Source: Vicinamibacteria bacterium (GTDB taxonomy: Bacteria; Acidobacteriota; Vicinamibacteria; Vicinamibacterales; UBA8438). Taken from it: DNA of 44,916 bases. Shown piece after piece: positions 26,139-34,375 of this stretch. Every line of letters starts with the position of its first letter. Position 1 is the first letter of the stretch. A program made the position numbers and the translations under genes. The stretch spans positions 1-44,916 of the forward strand of contig JAJEFC010000187.1 in NCBI GenBank assembly GCA_022820675.1. The letters are read 5' to 3'. The notes under the pieces were generated by a model. That model was given only the letters and a program-made list of their open reading frames with translations. It was not told the DNA's origin and made no database searches.

Positions 26139-27632
26139 ATGCAGAACCGCGCCCTCGCGCTACCGGCCGGGCTCCTCGCGTTGCTCGCGGGACTCGCCCT
26201 CGCCCCCGCAACCCTCGACGCGCAGCCCCGCCCGACGCGGCCCGACGCCCCCGGCCTCTCCGCGATCGTGAACGCGCGGGTGGTGACGGTGTCGGGGGCC
26301 GCCATCGAGAACGGCACGGTGGTGATGGCCGACGGCGTCATCACCGCCGTCGGAGCGGGCGTGGACGTGCCGGCGGGGGCCCGGGTCCTCGACGGGACCG
26401 GCAGGACCCTCTATCCGGGCCTGATCGACGCCTTGACCACCCTGGGCCACGGGCGGGAGCCCGAGGCGGGGGCCCGAGGCGGCGGCGGGGGCGGAGACGG
26501 CGACCGGCCCCACGCGTGGGGACCGGAGGACCGGCCGGGGACGACCACGTGGCTGACCGCGGCCGACGGCCTCGACCCCGGCGACGAGCGCTTCGAGCAC
26601 TGGCGCGAGGCGGGCTTCACGTCGGTCGTCAGCACCCGCCACGAGGGGCTGGTCCCCGGCCGGGCCGCGGTGCTCAACCTGGGGTCGTTCGAGCGCCCGC
26701 GCGAGCTGGTGGTGGCGAGCCCGGTGGCCATGCGGGTGAACCTGCAGGATCGCAGCCGCAGCTATTCGGGATTCCCCGGCAGCGCGATGGGCGTCTTCGC
26801 CTACCTCAAGCAGCTCTACTACGACGCGGCCCACCACGCCGACGCCTGGGCCGCCTACGGGGCGGACCCGCGGGGCCGGCGGCGGCCCGAGTGGGACGGG
26901 GCCCTCGACCCCATCCGGCGCCAGCTCCGCGAGGGATGGCCGGCCCTGTTCCCGGCGTCGAGCCGATCCGACGTCGTGCGCGCCCTCGCCACCACCGCGG
27001 AGATGGGCGTCCGGCCGATCGTCTACGGAGCGCAGGGCGCGTGGGAGGCGGCGGACCTGCTCGCCGCGAACGACGTGCCCGCCCTGGTGAGCCTCGACTG
27101 GCCGGCGCCGCCGCGCGACGGCGACCCCGACGAGGTCCCGACCCTCGCCGAGCTGCGGCGCTACGACCGCGCGCCGACCGCCCCCGCGGCCCTGGCCGAG
27201 GCCGGCGTGCCGTTCGCGTTCTACTCCGGCGGGCTCGACGACCCGGCCGAGGCCCTGCCGGCGGCGCGGCGCGCGGTGGCGCAGGGGCTCTCCGCCGACG
27301 ACGCGCTCCGGGCCCTCACACTGTCGGCGGCCGAGATCTTCGGCGTCGACGACCGGCTCGGGTCGATCGAGACGGGCAAGATCGCCAACCTGATCGTCGC
27401 CGACGGCACGCTCTTCGACGAGGGCACCGTCATCGAGACGGTCTTCGTCGACGGCGAGCGCTTCGAGACGGCGGCCGGACAGGCGGGGGGGGCGTGGACG
27501 GGGACGCCGGCGGCGCGGAGGGCTCCGGCGAGCGCGGTGCCCGGCAGGCCGCCCGATCGGCACTACCCGATCCCGCCGCTCCGCCGGTGCCTCTGGCCGC
27601 CGACCGGGGGCCGTACCGCGACGACCCGGTGA
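26139..27632 (+). CDS. Exported amidohydrolase-like protein lacking the HxH metal motif (first domain)
   Basis: A 497-residue protein. GGAGG is 8 bases before the ATG. A signal peptide (ALALPAGLLALLAGLALAPA, cleavage near LDAQP) is followed by the amidohydrolase beta-sandwich (VVMADGVITAVGAGVDVPAG). Where active members have PGxIDxHxH, this protein has YPGLIDALTTLGHG, so the first two metal ligands are missing. The C-terminal IGKIANLIVADGTLF-like return (GSIETGKIANLIVADG) shows the fold is complete. After residue 449 a run of eight G (27485-27492) puts the end out of phase; the last 50 residues look like run-on. One more G would fuse it to the next gene through an open Gly/Ala/Pro linker. Probably the N-terminal half of one long exported protein. 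Confidence 0.8.
   Translation: MQNRALALPAGLLALLAGLALAPATLDAQPRPTRPDAPGLSAIVNARVVTVSGAAIENGTVVMADGVITAVGAGVDVPAGARVLDGTGRTLYPGLIDALTTLGHGREPEAGARGGGGGGDGDRPHAWGPEDRPGTTTWLTAADGLDPGDERFEHWREAGFTSVVSTRHEGLVPGRAAVLNLGSFERPRELVVASPVAMRVNLQDRSRSYSGFPGSAMGVFAYLKQLYYDAAHHADAWAAYGADPRGRRRPEWDGALDPIRRQLREGWPALFPASSRSDVVRALATTAEMGVRPIVYGAQGAWEAADLLAANDVPALVSLDWPAPPRDGDPDEVPTLAELRRYDRAPTAPAALAEAGVPFAFYSGGLDDPAEALPAARRAVAQGLSADDALRALTLSAAEIFGVDDRLGSIETGKIANLIVADGTLFDEGTVIETVFVDGERFETAAGQAGGAWTGTPAARRAPASAVPGRPPDRHYPIPPLRRCLWPPTGGRTATTR
27485..27492 (+). repeat. G8 homopolymer at the junction of two amidohydrolase domains
   Basis: Eight G in a row within the coding region. With nine G the upstream frame would continue without a stop into the downstream domain, through the conserved-looking RGPYRDDPVTFIRGATLL. 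The tract is thus placed exactly where a one-base change would fuse or separate the two domains. Confidence 0.7.
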
Positions 27633-28861
27633 CCTTCATCCGCGGCGCCACCCTCCTCACCGCCTCGCGCGGGACCCTCGAGAACGGCGACATCCTCGTC
27701 CGCGACGGCCGGATCGCGGCGGTCGGGACCGGCCTCGAGCCGCCCGAGGAGGCCGTCGTGGTCGACGCGGCGGGCAAGTACGTCACCCCCGGCATCATCG
27801 ACGCCCACTCGCATCTCGCCGCCCTCAGCATCAACGAGGGCTCGGTGAACGTCTCGTCGATGGTCACCATCGAGGACGTCATCCGCCCCGAGGACATCGG
27901 GATGTACCGGGCGCTGGCGGGCGGGGTCACCACCATCAACGTCCTCCACGGCTCGGCCAACCCCATCGGGGGCGGCAACGCGGTGCTCAAGCTGCGGTGG
28001 GGCGCCGACGCCGGCGACCTGCTGATGGGCGCGCACCCCGGCATCAAGTTCGCGCTCGGCGAGAACACCACCCGCGACCGCAACCCGGACCGTTACCCCG
28101 GAAGCCGCATGGGGGTGCAGGACGTCATCCGCCAGGCCTTCCTCGACGCCGGGCACTACCTCGCCGAGTGGGACGCGTACCGGGCCGCCGACGGCCGCCG
28201 CCCCGCCCCGCGCCGCGACCTGAAGCTCGAGCGCCTCGGCGAGGTCCTGCGCGGCGAGCGGTGGGTGCACGCCCACAGCTACCGCGGCGACGAGATCCTG
28301 CAGTTGCTGCGGGTGGCCGAGGAGTTCGGGTTCACCATCCGCACCCTGCAGCACGTCCTCGAGGGCTACAAGGTCGCCGACGAGATCGCGGCCCACGGGG
28401 CGGGGGCGTCCACCTTCTCGGACTGGTGGGCGTACAAGGTCGAGGCGTACGACGCCATCCCCCACAACGCGGCCCTCATGACCGAGCGCGGCGTGCTCGT
28501 CTCGATCAACTCCGACTCGGGCGAGGAGATCCGCCACCTGAACCAGGAGGCGGCCAAGACCATGAAGTGGGGCGGGCTCGACGAGGAGGCGGCGCTGCGG
28601 CTGGTGACCCTGAACCCCGCCATCCAGTTGGGCATCGACGACCGCGTCGGCTCGATCGACGAGGGCAAGGACGCCGACCTGACGGTCTGGGAGGGCCACC
28701 CCCTGACCATGTTCGGCAAGCCGGTGCAGACATACGTGGACGGGAAGCTGTACTTCGACGTCGACCTCGACCGCGAGCGCCGGGCCGCCGTCGAGGCCGA
28801 GAAGCAGGCCCACCTCGCGAAGCTCGGGCTGGCGCCGAAGAAGCCGGAGGAAGACCGATGA
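27629..28861 (+). CDS. Amidohydrolase with intact metal site (second domain)
   Basis: A 410-residue metal-dependent hydrolase if translation starts at the GTG at 27629, which overlaps the upstream stop by four bases (GTGA). It has PGIIDAHSH with His60 and His62, GIKFALGEN with a Lys suited to be the bridging ligand, HAHSYRGDE and TLQHVLEGYK with further His ligands, and INSDSGEE with the catalytic Asp. It ends with the usual GIDDRVGSIDEGKDADLTVW return strand. There is no signal peptide. The residues just before the GTG in this frame (PLAADRGPYRDD) also look like protein, which argues that the true product begins upstream, in the gene at 26139, before the G8 tract. The substrate is unknown; imidazolonepropionase- or prolidase-like enzymes are nearest. 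Confidence 0.82.
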   Translation: MTFIRGATLLTASRGTLENGDILVRDGRIAAVGTGLEPPEEAVVVDAAGKYVTPGIIDAHSHLAALSINEGSVNVSSMVTIEDVIRPEDIGMYRALAGGVTTINVLHGSANPIGGGNAVLKLRWGADAGDLLMGAHPGIKFALGENTTRDRNPDRYPGSRMGVQDVIRQAFLDAGHYLAEWDAYRAADGRRPAPRRDLKLERLGEVLRGERWVHAHSYRGDEILQLLRVAEEFGFTIRTLQHVLEGYKVADEIAAHGAGASTFSDWWAYKVEAYDAIPHNAALMTERGVLVSINSDSGEEIRHLNQEAAKTMKWGGLDEEAALRLVTLNPAIQLGIDDRVGSIDEGKDADLTVWEGHPLTMFGKPVQTYVDGKLYFDVDLDRERRAAVEAEKQAHLAKLGLAPKKPEEDR

Positions 28862-30348
28862 GAAGCACCAGCGACCTCCGGACCAGCGGGACCGCCGCAC
28901 CGCTTGCCGCCACCAGCCTCGCCGGCACCGTCGACCCCGCCGGCGCCGCCGGCTCTGTCGGCGCGGTCGGAAACGGTAATCGACACACGGTTGCCGACGG
29001 CACCTCGGCACGGGCCTCCTTCCGCGACTTCGCCCGCCCGGCACGCGGCCGGAGGGTCTTCGCCAGCGTCCTCGGCTCTCTCCTCGCAACTGCCGCGCTC
29101 CGCATCACCGCCGTCGCAGGGGCCGCCGCCATCACCCTCGGCGCCGCCCCCGCCGCCGCCCAGACCTACGCCATCCGAGGCGGGACCGTGCACACCCTGG
29201 CCGCCGAGCCGTTCACGGGGACCGTGGTCGTCCGGGACGGCCTCATCACCGCGGTAGGGCCCGACGTGGAGACGCCGACCGACGCCGAGGTCGTGGACGC
29301 GGCGGGACGGCACGTCTATCCGGGGCTCTTCGACGCCGTCTCGCGGCTCGGGCTCATCGAGATCGGAGCGGTGAGCGTGACCAACGACGCCCGCGAGCAG
29401 GGCGGGTTCAACCCTCACCTGCAGGCGGCGACGGCCATCCATCCCGCCAGCGAGCACATCCCGGTGGCCCGCGCCAACGGCATCGCCGCGACCCTGAGCG
29501 TGCCGCAGGGCGGGACCATCGCGGGGCAGGCGTCGCTCGTCGGCCTCGACGGCTGGACGGTCGAAGAGATGCTGATCGACCCCGGGGCCGCGATGGTCGT
29601 CAACTACCCGTCGCTGGCGCCCGGCTTCGGCGACCGCGCCGACTGGTCCGACCGGCAGGAGCGGTACGAAGAGGCGGTGGCCCGGCTCGACGAGTGGCTC
29701 GACGCGGCCCGCGACTACCACCGCGCCGTCGAGGCGGGGGCCGGCGTGCGCCGCGACCTCGAGCTCGAGGCGGCCGCGAAGATCCTGGACGGCGGGCTGC
29801 CCGTCCTCCTCGCCGCCAACGGCGAGCGCGACATCCGCAACGCCGTCGAGTGGGCGCGGGGCCGGGGCCTCGACTTCGTGATCGCGGGCGGGCGCGAGGC
29901 GTGGAAGATCGCCGACCGGCTGGCCGAGCACGACGTTCCCGTCATCCTCGGGCCGACCCAGTCGATGCCGGCCGGCCCCGACGAGGCCTACGACGAGGCC
30001 TACGCGAACCCGGGCCGCCTGCACGCGGCGGGCGTTCGCATCGCCTTCGGCACGTTCAACTCGTCCGACTCGCGGACCCTGCCCTACGAAGCCGCGCAGG
30101 CCGTCCCCTACGGCCTGGCGCGGGAGGCGGCGCTCGCCGCGATAACGAAGAACGCGCCCGAGATGCTGGGCTTCGACGACCGGCTCGGGACGATCCGGGA
30201 GGGCCTCATCGCCAACCTCATCGTCACCGACGGCGACCCCCTCGCCATCCGTACCCGGGTGACCGAACTGTTCATCCTGGGCCGCCGCGTGAGCACCGAC
30301 AACCGGCACCGGTCGCTGTACGAGCGGTACCGCGCGCGGCCGCGCTGA
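28858..30348 (+). CDS. Exported amidohydrolase-like protein lacking the HxH motif (third of the array)
   Basis: A 496-residue protein whose ATG overlaps the upstream stop (ATGA). The first 60 residues are Ala/Gly/Thr-rich and unusual; a hydrophobic segment then ends at AAPAAAQTYAIRGG, a likely signal cleavage site, so the real start may be internal. It has the amidohydrolase beta-sandwich (TVVVRDGLITAVGPDVETPT) and, in the place of the metal motif, YPGLFDAVSRLGLIEIG without His ligands. The end (FDDRLGTIREGLIANLIVTD) is the normal return. It resembles the first protein of the array more than the second. It may be a non-catalytic partner or substrate-binding subunit; this is inference from the missing ligands. 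Confidence 0.82.
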   Translation: MRSTSDLRTSGTAAPLAATSLAGTVDPAGAAGSVGAVGNGNRHTVADGTSARASFRDFARPARGRRVFASVLGSLLATAALRITAVAGAAAITLGAAPAAAQTYAIRGGTVHTLAAEPFTGTVVVRDGLITAVGPDVETPTDAEVVDAAGRHVYPGLFDAVSRLGLIEIGAVSVTNDAREQGGFNPHLQAATAIHPASEHIPVARANGIAATLSVPQGGTIAGQASLVGLDGWTVEEMLIDPGAAMVVNYPSLAPGFGDRADWSDRQERYEEAVARLDEWLDAARDYHRAVEAGAGVRRDLELEAAAKILDGGLPVLLAANGERDIRNAVEWARGRGLDFVIAGGREAWKIADRLAEHDVPVILGPTQSMPAGPDEAYDEAYANPGRLHAAGVRIAFGTFNSSDSRTLPYEAAQAVPYGLAREAALAAITKNAPEMLGFDDRLGTIREGLIANLIVTDGDPLAIRTRVTELFILGRRVSTDNRHRSLYERYRARPR

Positions 30349-30746
30349 TTCGCCCAAGGTCGGTGAGAGCCGGTGAGGGTCGACCGGCGACCCAGGTCCG
30401 CGCCGACGAACGGCGCGGCCTCCCGGAGGGTTGGTCGAGCGCCAGCGGAGCCGCAGGCGACGTCCACGCGACTCGTCCCCTCCAACACCCATTGGTCGAG
30501 CAAGCGGGTCGATTGGACCCAGCCGGCAGCGACCGGACCGTCGGGGGCGTCCCCACCCCAAGAGCCCCCTGCCGAGAAACCGAAGGATCGTTGGGCCGCC
30601 GCCCCGCCGGGAAGCAGCAGAGCGACGGCGACTACGGCTCGCGACGTCATGGCTCCGCCTCCGGCCGCCCGTCCGCGTAACACCGCCGCACGCCCCCGGA
30701 TACCCGGACGCGCCCGGACCAACCCGTCTCGGCCCCTCCGGCTTCA
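30349..30746. other. Gene-free stretch with a possible exported-protein remnant on the minus strand
   Basis: No complete gene is seen in these 398 bases. On the minus strand an ATG at 30650 opens TSRAVVAVALLLPGGAAAQR, a convincing signal peptide, followed by SFGFSAGGSWGGDAPDGPVA, which looks like the start of a beta-barrel or surface protein. After about 90 residues the frame only continues antisense to the amidohydrolase gene, so this would be a truncated remnant. ATTGGTCGAGC/GTTGGTCGAGC occurs twice (30430 and 30490 region). The remnant call is weak. Confidence 0.3.
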
Positions 30747-30989
30747 TCACGTCCCCGGACGATGTGCTCCTCCGGCGTCGCGCCTTCCGAACTCCGTCTC
30801 GACCCAGCAGGCCATCTCCGACCCCGTTGTCCCCGCCTTCTCGCCCGCAACCGCGCCATCTTCCTCCCGCTGCACCCTTTCTTGCTCCCGGCGCCGCAGA
30901 TGGGCAGCCAGTCGTTCGACGTCGTATCCGTGCTCCCGAGCGATCTCGTCCTTGATCCGCCACACTTCCTCGATGATCTCATCCGCCAC
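30747..30989 (-). CDS. Small antitoxin-like protein paired with a PIN toxin
   Basis: An 80-residue protein starting with the GTG at 30989, which has GGAGGG seven bases upstream inside the end of the toxin gene. The N-terminus ADEIIEEVWRIKDEIAREHG, then YDVERLAAHLRRRE, is the recurring form of a small protein found directly after PIN genes of the IETT type; in this family the usual form is xDPIVEEVRRIRxE. The gene overlaps the toxin stop by 11 bases. Order is therefore toxin first, antitoxin second. The C-terminal 40 residues are less conserved in character. Antitoxin function is inferred from this pairing, which I know from family context rather than an experiment on this protein. Confidence 0.7.
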   Translation of the reverse strand: MADEIIEEVWRIKDEIAREHGYDVERLAAHLRRREQERVQREEDGAVAGEKAGTTGSEMACWVETEFGRRDAGGAHRPGT

Positions 30990-31470
30990 GTTCGAACCCT
31001 CCCATCAGTTCCTGCGGCGTGCAGATCTCAGGAATCGTGTATCCGTACTCCGCGCACACCTTCCGCATGACCGGCTTCGACTCGGCGTTGTCCAGATGCC
31101 GACAATTCCAGGTCAGAAGATAATCCACGCCATGCACCGCCGCCACCGCAACGTGCACGGCGTCGTTCTCCGCTTTCGTCGGCAGGGCGCCCCCTCCGAC
31201 CAGACCCGCCGCCAACGCGGCCACCGCCTCCGTGATCGGCAGAAGGGCCACATCCGCCAACGCCGAAAGCCGTCGCACCGCCGCATCAGGGTCTCCCTTG
31301 CCCGCCTCCTCCAACGTCAGACTGGACGCACGCAGATCGAATCGGTCCCGCTCCCTCTCCCACCAGTCGAGGGTGACCTTCTGCCACGCCGCCGCCACCA
31401 GGTCACCGGTGGGCCGCGCCGTCAAGTACGAGACGACCGTGGTCTCGATGTAGACCGTCTTCTTGTCCAT
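30979..31470 (-). CDS. PIN-domain ribonuclease toxin (VapC family, IETT type)
   Basis: A 163-residue PIN protein. The first strand is KKTVYIETTVVSYLTARPTG, in which Glu replaces the Asp usual for VapC; this is characteristic of a known PIN subgroup. DWWERERDRFDLRASSLTLE then EAGKGDP gives the second acidic site, and LPTKAENDAVHVAVAAVHGV then DYLLTWNCRHLDNA the third Asp and the C-terminal strand. PIN toxins cleave RNA with bound Mg or Mn. GGAG lies five bases before the ATG at 31470. It is translationally coupled to the downstream antitoxin-like gene. A CATAGT stretch about 50 bases upstream may be the -10. Confidence 0.85.
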   Translation of the reverse strand: MDKKTVYIETTVVSYLTARPTGDLVAAAWQKVTLDWWERERDRFDLRASSLTLEEAGKGDPDAAVRRLSALADVALLPITEAVAALAAGLVGGGALPTKAENDAVHVAVAAVHGVDYLLTWNCRHLDNAESKPVMRKVCAEYGYTIPEICTPQELMGGFERGG

Positions 31471-31736
31471 CGAATCTCCATCTTGTCATCCCGGGCCTGC
31501 CCCTTCACGGCCCATGCGCTACTATGCGCGACCCGACGGGCAACGCTCGGTCAAGGTCTAATCGGCGCTCCCTGCCTCAAGCACTCCACCACGGTAGTGC
31601 GTTCGAGGCACCGTGCGATGAGGCTCGCGAGGAGCTCGGGCGGCGATGCGGCGATCCACGATACTGGATGCGGACGCGCCCGGGGAGCCGCGGCCGGGGC
31701 CGGCGCACGAGCCCGGCGAACGACCGGAACCGATGC
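31471..31736. other. Spacer between the PIN module and a broken Uma2 gene
   Basis: These 266 bases hold the presumed promoter of the PIN module (minus strand). Two plus-strand -10-like motifs (TACTAT near 31515, GATACT near 31660) have no gene after them. No other feature is seen. Confidence 0.3.
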
Positions 31737-32320
31737 CTACGCGAAGATGTCGGCGAGCGGCAGACCGAATGCAGGAAACAGCGGTGCGCCATCCAGAACT
31801 TCCGGCACGGCGAGGCGCCGCGGGGTTGCGCCCGGCTCATGCATGGCAACCGCCCCTTGGCCCGGGTCCACGATCCAGACTGCGCGCGCACCGGCCGAGA
31901 GCCACGACGCCGCCTTCTCCGCCACCGCGGGGCCGGTGTCGCCGGGGTACGTGACCTCGACCGCCAGATCCGGAGCGCCCTCCAGAAGGTCGCGGGCAAG
32001 CCTGACGCCGGAATCCGCTCCCGCCGGATGAAGGCGACATCGGGGGCGAGCACGGTGTCGGGATTCCGGGCCAGAACGAAGCCGGTTCCAGCGCCGCACA
32101 CCACGCCCAGACGACGGGTCTTCACATGGTGAGCCAGAGACACGACGACGTTCGTGCTGACCGTGCCGTGCCGGGATCCGGCCAGCGTCATGCGCTGCAA
32201 CTCCCCCCGGACGAGCGCATGCCGCCAACCGCCCTCGCGAAACCGAAACAGCTCCTCCGCGGTCATGAGCGGGCCGGCGGGCGGCGCCGCCGGGGACGGT
32301 GACGATGCGGCCTGGAACAT
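31737..32320 (-). pseudogene. Uma2 family gene, fourth copy, broken by a one-base frameshift
   Basis: The ATG at 32320 opens LMTAEELFRFREGGWRHALV then RGELQRMTLAGSRHG, and later VLAPDVAFIRRERIPASGLP, the first half of a Uma2 protein with the Asp strand. Near 31984-31987 coding moves by one base to LLEGAPDLAVEVTYPGDTGP, then AVWIVDPGQGAVAMHEPG and a normal end at the TAG at 31737. In intact relatives the joined form is F-L/F-E-G-A-P-D-L-A-V-E-V, so one base (probably a T in TTCTTGGAG) has been lost. Joined, the protein would be about 194 residues. It may be a decaying copy or an assembly error; the flanking halves are otherwise free of stops. Confidence 0.75.
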
Positions 32321-32451
32321 GCCGACCCTCGGAATCTCGTGGCGCAGGACGGAAATCGACCGAGGTCGCCAAACGGTGGCCACAGCCCGTCAGGGCCACG
32401 GCCCGTCAGGGGTACCGTCACCGCGCCGACGCCGACCAGGCAGTGTACCCG

Positions 32452-33846
32452 TCACTGCGTGACCGCCGAAGCGGGCCGCTCGCCCCGCAGCCGCTCGGTG
32501 TCGACGAACATCGTCAGGGCCACCCCGTCCCAGCGGCCGTCGCGGCTCGGGCTGCCCTCGGCCGCCGATCCCATGGGCATGGCGCCGGTCAGCGACGCGG
32601 CGCGGCGGTAGGCGCGGGCGAGGTGCGCGCGCACGAGGTCGGCGCGCGCGTGCGACCGCCGGTAGGCCAGGCCGGGGCCGCCGGGGGCGTAGCCTTCGAC
32701 GACGATGGGGCTGTCGCGGGGATAGGCGAGCAGGCCGGCCATCGCCTCGTCGAGGCGCGCGACGGCGCTGGCCGCGAGGGCGATGCGTTCGTCGCCGTCG
32801 GTCTCGAACAGCAGGTCGCCCTCGACCCAGATGCGCAGCGGCGTGTAGCGGTCGTCGCGGAACAGCTCGCGGTACTCGTCGCGCGTCAACTGGTCGAGGT
32901 TGTAGAAGCCGCGGTCGGCGAAGAAGCCGCTGAAGGGCCAGCTCCGCTTGAGGGCCTCGGTGTTCTCGGCCACGTCCTCCATGGCGTTGCGGGCGAGGGC
33001 GGCGGCCTCTGCAGCGTCGGCGAGCAGGCGCGTGCCGTCGCCCTCGGGGCCGCCGAGGCGGTCGACGAGCTGCTCCACCTCCTCGACGCTCCGGCGGACC
33101 GCCCGCATGGTGGCCTCGGTCTCCTGCACGGTGCCGACCAGGCCCTGATAGAGCGAATCGTCCCCCAGCAGTTGCCCCAACGTGCTCTCGCCGGATGCGA
33201 GGGCCTCGACAATCGCCCGCGTCTCCTCCAGCAGCGCACGCGCGTGCCGGGTGACCTCGGCGGCGGTACCGGTGATGGTCTCGACGTCCGTGCGGACGCT
33301 CGCGACGAGCTCGGTGGTTATCGCGATGGGCTCCACCAGAGCATCCAGGGCCGCGGACATCTGGTCCTGAAGACCGATGAACTCCTCGCCCACGGTGCGG
33401 AAGGTCTCGCGACCCTCCGCGATGAGGTCGGCGATCTCCACCGCGTCGACCCCGCGGATGCGGTCGCCGTCCTCGACCGGCGGCGCCCCGGCGCTCCCCG
33501 ACCGGATCTGGATGAACACCGAACCCAGCAGCCCGTCCGTCAGCACCGCCGCCACCGAGTCGGTGCGAACGAGGGGCCGCAGGTCCTCGCGCACCCGCAT
33601 GCGCACCAGGAACCGCTCGCCGGGGTTCAGGGGAATCTCGATGCCGAGCACCTCGCCCGCGTCGAAGCCGGCCAGCCGCACCCCGGTCCCGATGGCGATG
33701 CCGGTGACGTTGCCGAAGTCCGCCTCCACCTCGAAGCGCTCGGTGAACAGCAGCCGGCGGTCGCCGATCATGAACAGCCCCACCGCGAACAGCAGGAGCC
33801 CGCCGATCACGAACGTCCCGACCACGGCCAGCCGCGGGGAACCCAT
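32452..33846 (-). CDS. mlaD: MlaD/MCE-family lipid transport protein
   Basis: A 464-residue protein with one N-terminal membrane anchor (LAVVGTFVIGGLLLFAVGLF) and an MCE domain at about 40-120 (GVRLAGFDAGEVLGIEIPL, DGLLGSVFIQIRSG). A long helical region follows, with coiled-coil stretches (TEATMRAVRRSVEEVEQLVD), as in MCE proteins that form tubes. The last 110 residues (SPIVVEGYAPGG, YRRSHARADLVRAHLARAYR) look like an OmpA-type peptidoglycan-associated fold. Together with MlaE and MlaF upstream on the same strand it should move phospholipids across the envelope. The gap of about 800 bp to mlaF, which contains two small genes, is unusual because these genes are normally contiguous. Confidence 0.85.
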   Translation of the reverse strand: MGSPRLAVVGTFVIGGLLLFAVGLFMIGDRRLLFTERFEVEADFGNVTGIAIGTGVRLAGFDAGEVLGIEIPLNPGERFLVRMRVREDLRPLVRTDSVAAVLTDGLLGSVFIQIRSGSAGAPPVEDGDRIRGVDAVEIADLIAEGRETFRTVGEEFIGLQDQMSAALDALVEPIAITTELVASVRTDVETITGTAAEVTRHARALLEETRAIVEALASGESTLGQLLGDDSLYQGLVGTVQETEATMRAVRRSVEEVEQLVDRLGGPEGDGTRLLADAAEAAALARNAMEDVAENTEALKRSWPFSGFFADRGFYNLDQLTRDEYRELFRDDRYTPLRIWVEGDLLFETDGDERIALAASAVARLDEAMAGLLAYPRDSPIVVEGYAPGGPGLAYRRSHARADLVRAHLARAYRRAASLTGAMPMGSAAEGSPSRDGRWDGVALTMFVDTERLRGERPASAVTQ

Positions 33847-33883
33847 GCGTTCCTCCCTCCGTCTCCGAACGAGACGGTCCGAC

Positions 33884-34138
33884 TCAGAGGTCGAGCTCCC
33901 GCTTGACCTCGTCGAGCGTGTGCGTCCTGCCGGCGGACAGGTCCTCGCGCCCTTCGTTCAGGAGACGGCGTCCGTTCTCGCTCAACTCGTCGGCGTCTTC
34001 CGGAGCCCCCAGGACCGCCGTGATCAGCGAGTCGCCGTGGATGGTCAGATCTTGGAGATTCCGCTTGACCGCGAGTGATTCGGCATCGGGCAGGCAATCG
34101 ACGAGACGCGACAGCCGTTCTCGGACATCGGCGTTCAT
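33884..34138 (-). CDS. Orphan antitoxin-like small protein
   Basis: An 84-residue acidic protein. It starts NADVRERLSRLVDCLPDAES and ends ENGRRLLNEGREDLSAGRTH then TLDEVKRELDL. That final pattern (E...D...G..hTLDEVKRELGL) is shared by many type II antitoxins that bind their toxin through the C-terminus. No toxin gene is next to it. The ATG at 34138 was chosen because a TACAAT -10 ends 7 bases upstream, indicating a leaderless start; an ATG nine bases upstream overlaps that -10 and is less likely. It lies between mlaF and mlaD and may be part of a small inserted cassette. Confidence 0.6.
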   Translation of the reverse strand: MNADVRERLSRLVDCLPDAESLAVKRNLQDLTIHGDSLITAVLGAPEDADELSENGRRLLNEGREDLSAGRTHTLDEVKRELDL

Positions 34139-34145
34139 GCCGGTC

Positions 34146-34151
34146 ATTGTA
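34146..34151 (-). promoter_or_regulatory. -10 element, leaderless placement
   Basis: TACAAT on the minus strand with a 7-base gap to the ATG at 34138. No convincing -35 is seen. Confidence 0.5.
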
Positions 34152-34230
34152 GCGCCGCCCGCCAGCACCGTACGCGTGTCGGTACGGGCATACCGGCGCT
34201 ACACCTGGCGTACTCCGGCATTTCGCCGGC

Positions 34231-34310
34231 CCGCCAATCGTCGCCTACGGTCCGGCTGGCAACCAGCACTCCAGAAGTCCACGCCGTTCTACGGCGCCGG
34301 CTCCTGGGCG
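34231..34310. repeat. Dispersed intergenic repeat, copy A
   Basis: It begins CCGCCAATCGTCGCCTACGG and contains AAGTCCACGCCGTTCTACGG. CGCCGT/ACGGCG (34282-34296) forms a perfect 6-bp stem. Related copies are at 37636, 44304 and 44436. It ends four bases before a -10 element of the small membrane protein gene at 34376. Confidence 0.6.
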
Positions 34311-34313
34311 TGC

Positions 34314-34319
34314 TACGAT
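34314..34319 (+). promoter_or_regulatory. Extended -10 element of the small membrane protein gene
   Basis: TGC-TACGAT directly after repeat copy A. The ATG at 34376 is 56 bases downstream. Confidence 0.4.
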
Positions 34320-34375
34320 GCATTGAAGGCACTTGGTCGGGGTTGATGGGCGGTCGGAGGCGCGGGCGCAGTGCA

